A DNA stretch of 18,305 nt from an uncultured Methanobrevibacter sp. (GTDB taxonomy: Archaea > Methanobacteriota > Methanobacteria > Methanobacteriales > Methanobacteriaceae), in contig NZ_OMWD01000027.1 of NCBI RefSeq assembly GCF_900314695.1, positions 1 to 18,305 of the forward strand, read 5' to 3'. A model generated the notes under the pieces. That model searched no databases. It was not told the DNA's origin and was given only the letters and a program-made list of their open reading frames with translations. The translations under genes were made by a program, and so were the position numbers. Positions 13,436 through 18,305 of this stretch are shown here, in pieces. Every line of letters begins with the position of its first letter. Within the stretch, counting starts at the first letter, position 1.

Positions 13436-14128
13436 ATGGCTGAATTAAGATACCGCGCAGGCAACGTTAAAGATCCTGGAGTTCACAAGATTGGAATAAT
13501 AGCACTTGGATCACACCTGGAAAATCATGGTCCTGCCCTTCCTATTGATACCGATGCGAAAATCGGAGCTCACATTGCATTCCAGGCATCCCTTGAAACT
13601 GGAGCCAAATTTTTAGGAATAATATTTCCAGCTTATGAATTAGATGAAATTGACCACGGAGTCCACGTTTCCCTTGATGAATTAAAAGAAAATGTAATTA
13701 ATACACTCAACTCTGCCAAAAAATACTTGAATATTGAAAAAGTCGTTATAGTAAATGCTCATGGAGGAAACATTCCCCTTATGGCAGAATTATGGGAAAT
13801 TGAAGATAAAACTGATTTGGCTATTGTATTCAACAACAAGGTCATATCATCTGAAGGTCCGCATGGAGGCAGCGGTGAACTGTCAATGGCCAAAGTTTTA
13901 GGTATTATAAACGAGAATGAAATAGAAAACCAGGCAAATGTTAATGAATATGAAGAAATTGGCCTGTATGGATTTAAAAAAGCTCGTGAAAATGATCCAA
14001 ACATCGAAGAAGGAGCAAGAGACATTGAGGAAAACGGTGTCTATGTAGACGAGGATTATGGAAAAAGATTATTCAATTTAGCCATTAATTCCGTTCTTTT
14101 GGATGTTGAAAAATTATTAGATTTTTAA
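13436..14128 (+). CDS. arfB: Formylamino-pyrimidine deformylase (F420/riboflavin pathway), ArfB
   Basis: A 230-residue protein of the creatininase fold. ArfB removes formate from 2-amino-5-formylamino-6-ribosylaminopyrimidinone phosphate, the step after archaeal GTP cyclohydrolase III, feeding both riboflavin and coenzyme F420. Metal-binding residues are seen at Glu29, His31 and Asp40 in GSHLENHGPALPIDTD and in the NAHGGN motif (107-112), with a further GPHGGSGELSM segment. I place the start at the ATG at 13436, which fits the family N-terminus and has GTGAT over the preceding PUA stop codon. An upstream in-frame ATG at 13343 lies inside the PUA gene and would add 31 unrelated residues. Creatininase relatives are a less likely identity in a methanogen. 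Confidence 0.9.
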   Translation: MAELRYRAGNVKDPGVHKIGIIALGSHLENHGPALPIDTDAKIGAHIAFQASLETGAKFLGIIFPAYELDEIDHGVHVSLDELKENVINTLNSAKKYLNIEKVVIVNAHGGNIPLMAELWEIEDKTDLAIVFNNKVISSEGPHGGSGELSMAKVLGIINENEIENQANVNEYEEIGLYGFKKARENDPNIEEGARDIEENGVYVDEDYGKRLFNLAINSVLLDVEKLLDF

Positions 14129-14135
14129 AAAAAAA
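14127..14135 (-). terminator. T9 tract after the serine-rich gene
   Basis: Nine A on the plus strand (nine T on the minus strand) lie just past the stop codon of the serine-rich gene and overlap the arfB stop codon. A U-tract terminator for the minus-strand gene is likely. Confidence 0.4.
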
Positions 14136-14144
14136 GAAATAGAG

Positions 14145-14555
14145 TTAAGCAGTGTTTGCTCCAGGATGAGAACTGCTTGAACTACTGGATGAGGAACTAG
14201 ACTCAGATGAACCAAAATCTGTAGTTGTTTCAACATTGGAACCACTACTTGAAGAACTTGAACTGGAATCCGAACTAGATGAACTAGAATGATCTGTAGT
14301 TGTTTCTACATCATGTGAATTTCCGGATGATGAACTAGAATGATCCTCATGATTATCATAACTTTTATATCCATAACTTTCCCCACTGTTCCCATTTTCA
14401 ACAAAAGAAGACACATTGTCTAAAATCGTACTGTCATTAGTTTTGTTTGGCAAAATGGAAATTGGTCCAGTCATAGATGCAAATACGCTAGCTAAGCAAA
14501 AAGCAACAATAGCAACTGTAAAAATTACCAATAATGTAGCTGATCTACTTGACAT
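14145..14555 (-). CDS. Serine-rich secreted or surface protein
   Basis: A 136-residue low-complexity protein. One hydrophobic segment (about residues 5-28, SATLLVIFTVAIVAFCLASV) acts as signal peptide or N-terminal anchor. After a short spacer with NKTNDS and a Gly/Tyr/Asn-rich stretch come runs of serine broken by Asp and His. The module VETTTD(H/F) plus polyserine occurs twice, and the 17-base DNA motif GATGAACTAGAATGATC is repeated exactly (14278-14294 and 14329-14345), pointing to growth by slippage or duplication. AGGTG lies 6 bases before the ATG at 14555; the GTG three codons earlier is less likely. Methanogens of this group carry many such surface proteins, often O- or N-glycosylated. 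Confidence 0.78.
   Translation of the reverse strand: MSSRSATLLVIFTVAIVAFCLASVFASMTGPISILPNKTNDSTILDNVSSFVENGNSGESYGYKSYDNHEDHSSSSSGNSHDVETTTDHSSSSSSDSSSSSSSSGSNVETTTDFGSSESSSSSSSSSSSHPGANTA
14278..14345. repeat. Direct repeats in the serine-rich gene
   Basis: The 17-base unit GATGAACTAGAATGATC occurs at 14278-14294 and 14329-14345. A further near-repeat built on TCTGTAGTTGTTTC marks the two VETTTD modules. They lie within coding sequence, so copy number changes would alter the serine-rich stalk. Confidence 0.6.
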
Positions 14556-14622
14556 GATTAACACCTTGCAAAATTAATTAACTATAATATGTTTAATTAA
14601 TTATATAAATATATAGGATATT

Positions 14623-15222
14623 ATGAAAACAATTAAAAAAGCAGTTCAATGTGAAATAAACGTGAAGAAATCCCAATTTATTTGCGCTTTATTTCCAACA
14701 AAAACAAAAAAGGAATCAAAAGAAATCATCCAAAAGTTAAATGAACAATATAGCGATGCCACACATAACTGCACAGCATATATTACAAGCGATGGAGAAG
14801 GTTTTGATGATGATGGCGAACCGGGTGGAACTGCAGGAAAACCAATGATTAATGTTTTAAGAAAAAACGAACTCCACAACATTACAGCAGTCGTTACCAG
14901 ATACTTCGGAGGAATTAAATTAGGTGCTGGAGGGCTTGTAAGGGCTTACTCAAAATCAGTTATGGAAGCTGTTGGCGAAGCTGAAATCGTCGAAATTGAA
15001 GAATATGACGTTTATCAAATCACTTTTGAATATTCAAACATCAAAACAGCGGATGCAGAAGTCAGAAATAATCAGTTAACAACCATCAATAAAGATTATA
15101 CAGATAAAGTAAGCTATGAAATTGTATCTAAGGAAAACAGAGACATTGAAAAGATATTTGAAAAATACTCTGGAGAAATTAGTGTCGAATATAAAAACAA
15201 ACAGTTTTTAGAAAAAATTTAA
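14623..15222 (+). CDS. yigZ: IMPACT/YigZ family protein
   Basis: A 199-residue protein with an N-terminal IMPACT domain (UPF0029) and a C-terminal DUF1949-like domain. The signature is complete: HNCTAYITSDGEGFDDDGEP, GGTAGKPMINVL, then TAVVTRYFGGIKLGAGGLVRAYS (about residues 45-110). Eukaryotic IMPACT modulates translation through Gcn2; bacterial YigZ and its relatives are thought to act on nucleic acid or translation but remain undefined. The mRNA appears to start very close to the ATG (AT-rich TATA-like DNA 20-30 bases upstream), with GGAT 4 bases before it. It is divergent from the serine-rich gene and convergent with the rubredoxins. Confidence 0.92.
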   Translation: MKTIKKAVQCEINVKKSQFICALFPTKTKKESKEIIQKLNEQYSDATHNCTAYITSDGEGFDDDGEPGGTAGKPMINVLRKNELHNITAVVTRYFGGIKLGAGGLVRAYSKSVMEAVGEAEIVEIEEYDVYQITFEYSNIKTADAEVRNNQLTTINKDYTDKVSYEIVSKENRDIEKIFEKYSGEISVEYKNKQFLEKI

Positions 15223-15255
15223 AAAAAAAGAAATGAAGAACCTTATTGTTCTTCA
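15222..15255 (-). terminator. Terminator of the first rubredoxin-like gene
   Basis: TGAAGAAC and GTTCTTCA form a perfect 8-base stem with a 6-base loop (15234-15255) over the stop codon. On the minus strand it is followed at once by TTTCTTTTTTTTT, a textbook intrinsic-terminator shape. It also abuts the end of the plus-strand yigZ. Confidence 0.7.
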
Positions 15256-15353
15256 AAGTTTTCTGCACCTACACCGCACATTGGACAAGTGAATCCTTCT
15301 GGTAATTCATCTGCTTCGTGGACATAACCACATACTTTACAAACAAAAGCCAT
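15243..15353 (-). CDS. Short rubredoxin-like iron protein (36 aa)
   Basis: A very small protein, MAFVCKVCGYVHEADELPEG followed by FTCPMCGVGAENFEEQ. Four Cys (5, 8, 23, 26) in CxxCGY and CPMCG knuckles would hold one iron. Only 14 residues separate the knuckles, as in the rubredoxin-like domain at the end of rubrerythrins, instead of about 29 in true rubredoxins. So this is a free-standing rubrerythrin-type domain, probably an electron carrier in oxidative-stress defence. The ribosome-binding site is weak (AGG 6 bases before the ATG). The next gene ends 12 bases upstream on the same strand. Confidence 0.88.
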   Translation of the reverse strand: MAFVCKVCGYVHEADELPEGFTCPMCGVGAENFEEQ

Positions 15354-15365
15354 AATAACCTATCC

Positions 15366-15485
15366 CTATTCTATTTCTTCAAACATGTCAGCGGTAGCGC
15401 CACACATAGGACATTTGTAGTCTTCTGGGAGTTCATCGAATTCATCAGTTACAAATCCGCAAATTTTACATTTAAATTTTGCCAT
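15366..15485 (-). CDS. Short rubredoxin-like iron protein (39 aa)
   Basis: MAKFKCKICGFVTDEFDELP followed by EDYKCPMCGATADMFEEIE. Four Cys (6, 9, 25, 28) with 15 residues between knuckles give the same shortened rubredoxin fold as its downstream neighbour, and the two proteins are clearly similar along their length, which suggests tandem duplication. AGGAGAT 8 bases before the ATG fixes the start. Electron transfer is the expected role. The 12-base gap to the next gene implies a shared transcript. Confidence 0.88.
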   Translation of the reverse strand: MAKFKCKICGFVTDEFDELPEDYKCPMCGATADMFEEIE

Positions 15486-15578
15486 GATAACAATCTCCTT
15501 ATATTTTTATTAAATTGTCTAGTTTTAAAACCTTTAAATTTAATTAATATTATGTTTATGAAATAGTGATATATAAAA

Positions 15579-15740
15579 TTAATCAACTTTTTCAAACATT
15601 GACTTGGCCATCCGACATTTAGGACATTTAAAGGAAGATGGCAAATCTTCAAATTTAGTTCCAGCAGGAATGTTTAAACCTTCTTCAATGTTATCTTCAT
15701 CAAAAACATAACCACAAATCTTACATTTATATATAGCCAT
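15579..15740 (-). CDS. Rubredoxin
   Basis: A 53-residue rubredoxin of normal length. It starts MAIYKCKICGYVFDEDNIEE and has NIPAGTKFEDLPSSFKCPKC near the end. The four iron ligands are Cys6, Cys9, Cys39 and Cys42, spaced as in classical rubredoxins (29 residues between knuckles). Two details differ from most: Phe replaces the usual Trp before the second knuckle (DDWVCP becomes SSFKCP), and Arg replaces Gly after the last Cys (CPKCR). GGAGAT 8 bases before the ATG sets the start. It is first of three rubredoxin-type genes on this strand, with 93 bases to the next. The usual partners (rubrerythrin, F420H2 oxidase, desulfoferrodoxin) are not in the window. Confidence 0.92.
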   Translation of the reverse strand: MAIYKCKICGYVFDEDNIEEGLNIPAGTKFEDLPSSFKCPKCRMAKSMFEKVD

Positions 15741-15790
15741 ATAATAATCTCCATATTAATAATTAGAATACAAATTTTTTGTTTTAATAA

Positions 15791-16651
15791 TTAAAATCTA
15801 TTTGGAACTTTCAAATGATCAGGAAGTGGCTTAATACGTGCAGGAGTTCCAATAGCCAAATAAAATGGCGGAACACTATGAATTACAATAGCTCCAGCAG
15901 CAACAATTGCCCCTTCACCAATTTCAACATTAGATAAAAATGTTGTATTACCCCCAATTGAAGCACCACGTCTAATTCTTGGCCCCTGAAGATCATAATT
16001 GATTCTAACAGGATATTTGTCATTAGTAAAACAAGCGCAAGGTCCAATAAACACATTATCTTCAATTACAGAATTTGTAGGAATATAAACATTAGACTGG
16101 ATGCTGACATCATTTCCAATGATTACATCACCTTCAATAACAGTATTAGTTCCAATCAAAACATCATCTCCGATATTTGTATTTTCACGAATGACCACAT
16201 TGTGTCCTGTTCTAAAGTTATCCCCTATAACTACATCATTATAGATAATTGAATTAGACCTGATTGTGTGGTTATTACCAATGACCGGAGGCTTTGAATT
16301 TGGAGAATATCTAACACCAAATTGAATGTTTTGGTCAGCAGGGAATTTTAATTCAGGTTTTGAATAATCTGGTTTAATAGATTCTCTTTCAATCACAGGC
16401 CTTTCAAAAGCTATTTCATCGCTTCCAACATTTTGAACAGGCTTATAGAAATTATCCTGCTTTTGATAAACTGGCCTTTTATACTCAGGGTTAGGAGCCT
16501 GCCTGTAGATTTGCTCTTCTTTAGGCACATGAGCTACATGAGGCTGCCTTTCTTCATGAGAATAATAATGATGATTATCCTTGAGTTGTTCATAACGTTT
16601 TTCTCTATTATTTGATTGTTTATCCTCAAGAGATTGTGAAAACCTAACCAT
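15791..16651 (-). CDS. Left-handed beta-helix acyltransferase with disordered N-terminus
   Basis: A 286-residue protein in two parts. Residues 1 to about 115 are low-complexity and probably disordered, rich in Gln, His, Tyr, Pro, Lys and Glu (EKRYEQLKDNHHYYSHEERQ, then YKRPVYQKQDNFYKPV). From about 122 onward is a left-handed parallel beta-helix of repeating hexapeptides (VIGDN, NIGDDVLIGTNTVIEGDVII, VEIGEGAIVAAGAIV). FTNDKYPVR (208-216) and the closing AIGTPARIKP are typical of the WlbB/WbpD group, which N-acetylate 3-amino sugars of nucleotide sugars, so surface glycan synthesis is likely. Trimer formation is expected. AAGGTT precedes the ATG at 16651. Typical family members are about 190 residues, so the N-terminal extension is unusual. 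Exact substrate unknown. Confidence 0.85.
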   Translation of the reverse strand: MVRFSQSLEDKQSNNREKRYEQLKDNHHYYSHEERQPHVAHVPKEEQIYRQAPNPEYKRPVYQKQDNFYKPVQNVGSDEIAFERPVIERESIKPDYSKPELKFPADQNIQFGVRYSPNSKPPVIGNNHTIRSNSIIYNDVVIGDNFRTGHNVVIRENTNIGDDVLIGTNTVIEGDVIIGNDVSIQSNVYIPTNSVIEDNVFIGPCACFTNDKYPVRINYDLQGPRIRRGASIGGNTTFLSNVEIGEGAIVAAGAIVIHSVPPFYLAIGTPARIKPLPDHLKVPNRF

Positions 16652-16780
16652 ATTATCGAACCTTTATTCAATTAAATCAAATCACTTAATGAATTAATTT
16701 ATGTCGTTAATATGTATATATACTAAATGGTTTATTTTAATATAATAGTGTAACATGATTGAAAAATAAAAAAATAAAAA

Positions 16781-17407
16781 TTAAATATTATTTTTTAAAA
16801 TGTAACCCAAGTATATGCCAAAATATGCTGCAACAGGAATCAACAATACAAACAATATAATTTTAAAAACAAAGCTTAAATCGACTGACGGTGCGAAATT
16901 TGAAGCAGTAGGTTGATGGGAGCTTGAATATGATGATGAACCTCCAAGAGATGAAAAAGCTGAACTAATATTGGCTAAAATCCCCATTAAAAAAGTAAAT
17001 ATTAATCCTATTCCACACAATACAACAGCAAAAATGCTTCCAAGATACATTGAAAAGTTTGGTAAAACATATGACTTGTCTTCACATCCAGCATATCCTG
17101 CAAATATTCCTCCAAAAAATACTGCAAACACAACAGTCAACAAAACATATGTAATCATGTCAATTGAACCGTTTGCCAGAAATGAAGACCATACAATTGA
17201 TCCAGCAAACAGAAAAACACCAAAAATTACAAAGGAAAATATGATAATAGAATAATTAACTTTTTCATTTAATGTGTTAAAAAAGCCCGATTTGGCAACA
17301 GGAGCTTGATAATTACTGTTTGATAATTTATAACCGCATTCAGTACAAAAATCAGAATCATCACTAATCTCACTGCCGCAATTTGGACAGTGTTTTATAA
17401 TAACCAT
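16781..17407 (-). CDS. Zinc-ribbon membrane protein
   Basis: A 208-residue protein. A cytoplasmic zinc ribbon starts it: HCPNCGSEI and DFCTECGYK, with ligands Cys7, Cys10, Cys21 and Cys24. Four membrane helices follow, at about 52-73, 83-107, 119-147 and 177-204, with a Ser-rich loop (SSLGGSSSYSSSH, 152-164) before the last. Zinc-ribbon plus membrane-helix proteins are numerous in Methanobacteriales and of unknown function; a sensor or scaffold role is a guess. A full consensus AAAGGAGGT 8 bases before the ATG decides the start. It stands alone between the acyltransferase and the Asp-rich gene, all on the minus strand. Confidence 0.82.
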   Translation of the reverse strand: MVIIKHCPNCGSEISDDSDFCTECGYKLSNSNYQAPVAKSGFFNTLNEKVNYSIIIFSFVIFGVFLFAGSIVWSSFLANGSIDMITYVLLTVVFAVFFGGIFAGYAGCEDKSYVLPNFSMYLGSIFAVVLCGIGLIFTFLMGILANISSAFSSLGGSSSYSSSHQPTASNFAPSVDLSFVFKIILFVLLIPVAAYFGIYLGYILKNNI

Positions 17408-17463
17408 TAATTAAACCTCCTTTGTTATTAATTTATACATAAATTAATAAAAAGATTTTGCTT

Positions 17464-17480
17464 AAAAAAAAAGAAAAGAA
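17464..17480 (-). terminator. T-rich tract after the Asp-rich gene
   Basis: On the minus strand TTCTTTTCTTTTTTTTT follows the stop codon directly. It has the same T-C-T pattern as other ends in this window. Confidence 0.45.
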
Positions 17481-17481
17481 A

Positions 17482-18305
17482 TTAAATAATCAAAACAATC
17501 ATCATCAAAACAGCGAAAATCAACATTAACAAATTATTTTCGCCACCATTGCTGTTTATATTAAATGTTACTGTTGAATTTTTTAATTGAGTTGAATTAT
17601 TTAATTGGGTTGAATTAGAATCTATAGAATCAGATAAAACATTATATGCCACATTTCCAGAATAAAATGGAGTGATAAAGTTTGATTCTTCAAAATTACT
17701 ATTAGAATTATCGGCATTACTTGATGCAAATCCTGACAAAACTTCATTTGGACAGGATGTAGCTAAAAATTTGGTCATATAATAGGTACAAAAGTCACAA
17801 GATTCATCCCAAGTGTAATTAGAACAATTACCATAATTATTCAAGTAATAAATTACTAAAAATTTGAGATAATCAGTTTCATTTTGAGTTAAATTATAAT
17901 CTTCAAATTTTGAAACAATTGAATCATATATTTTTAAATATGTTTCGTAGTTTTCATCACTTTCATTAAAATTATAATTATCAGGATTTTCCAGATATAA
18001 TTGATATTCAGCAAGGAAATCATCACTAGTTGTCCAATTTTCATCAGAGCAATTTCCAAAATTATCTAAATAAGACATAATTCTAAATTCCAAATATTCA
18101 TAATCGCCAATATTGTAATCGGAAGCATAATGATTGCTAAATTTGGCAGTGGCTGCACCCATTACATAATCTTTATAAAGAAGTTTATAATTTCCTGCAA
18201 ACCATCCAAAATCATCCCAATCAGAATCATCATCATAATCCTCATCATCTAAATCAGAATCATCAAAATCATCCCAATCAGAATCATCATCATAATCCTC
18301 ATCAT
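17482..18305 (-). CDS. Partial Asp-rich, C-anchored surface protein
   Basis: The frame is open to the right edge, so the true start lies beyond the window; at least 274 residues are visible, more than the part after the ATG at 18162. The visible N-terminal part is extremely acidic, with the 19-residue unit DWDDFDDSDLDDEDYDDDS repeating. The middle holds two related modules of about 40 residues, each with YL(D/N)N(F/Y)GNCS, a Trp and SxDF, about 80 residues apart. A Ser/Asn-rich spacer with many N-x-S/T sequons (STQLNNSTQLKNSTVTF) leads to a C-terminal hydrophobic anchor (LLMLIFAVLMMIVLII). It is thus an exported, probably N-glycosylated protein tethered by its C-terminus. I do not recognise the domain. 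Confidence 0.78.
   Translation of the reverse strand, partial: DEDYDDDSDWDDFDDSDLDDEDYDDDSDWDDFGWFAGNYKLLYKDYVMGAATAKFSNHYASDYNIGDYEYLEFRIMSYLDNFGNCSDENWTTSDDFLAEYQLYLENPDNYNFNESDENYETYLKIYDSIVSKFEDYNLTQNETDYLKFLVIYYLNNYGNCSNYTWDESCDFCTYYMTKFLATSCPNEVLSGFASSNADNSNSNFEESNFITPFYSGNVAYNVLSDSIDSNSTQLNNSTQLKNSTVTFNINSNGGENNLLMLIFAVLMMIVLII
18208..18305. repeat. 57-bp in-frame tandem repeat (Asp-rich unit)
   Basis: A 41-base stretch at 18208-18248 recurs identically at 18265-18305, giving a period of 57 bases (19 codons). The second copy is cut by the window edge, so more copies may follow. Identity at the DNA level indicates recent duplication. Confidence 0.85.

Noticed and set aside
14145..14555. 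Serine-rich low-complexity frame as a non-coding artefact.
   Set aside because: A proper signal-anchor, a good ribosome-binding site and consistent module structure support a real protein.

Overview
The window is a strongly AT-rich stretch of an archaeal chromosome, almost certainly from a methanogen of the order Methanobacteriales, most likely Methanobrevibacter. The evidence is an archaeal Sm-like protein next to ribosomal protein L37e, an MCT-1-like PUA protein next to the F420/riboflavin deformylase ArfB, a homoserine acyltransferase fused to CBS domains, a DUF4013 membrane protein, TATA-type promoters, and GGTGAT/GGAGGT Shine-Dalgarno sites. No tRNA, rRNA or CRISPR array was seen.

Layout. 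(1) 1-1980: asparagine synthetase and a small zinc-ribbon protein on the minus strand; bases 70-97 look like the end of an insertion element whose body lies off the left edge. (2) 1981-3950: a discrete unit with 30-bp terminal inverted repeats (29/30 identical) and an exact 8-bp direct repeat outside each end. It holds pdxS and pdxT with their own promoter and terminator, and no transposase. This is the most striking thing in the window: the PLP synthase operon looks like a transposon-borne passenger (a mobile insertion cassette). (3) 3977-6824: minus-strand ABC-2 permease, ABC ATPase, DUF4013 membrane protein and XRE regulator. A terminator-like hairpin with a T tract sits in the ATPase leader, and AAGTA repeats overlap the regulator's promoter. 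(4) 7264-10449: minus-strand rnc, metX-CBS, azlC, azlD. RNase III is unusual for an archaeon. (5) 10628-11432: two convergent unrecognised genes. (6) 11584-12065: SmAP and L37e. (7) 12384-14128: plus-strand lone Panacea-domain protein, then the PUA protein and arfB. (8) 14145-15222: a serine-rich surface protein and an IMPACT/YigZ protein, divergent. (9) 15243-15740: three tandem rubredoxin-type genes. (10) 15791-18305: a left-handed beta-helix acyltransferase with a long disordered N-terminus, a zinc-ribbon membrane protein, and a partial Asp-rich, Asn/Cys-patterned surface protein that runs off the right edge.

Metabolically the window combines cofactor synthesis (PLP; F420/flavin), amino-acid synthesis and transport (Asn, Met, branched-chain export), information processing (Sm, L37e, PUA, RNase III), redox carriers and cell-surface proteins. 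Apart from the pdxST cassette, most of it reads as ordinary chromosomal backbone with genus-specific accessory genes.
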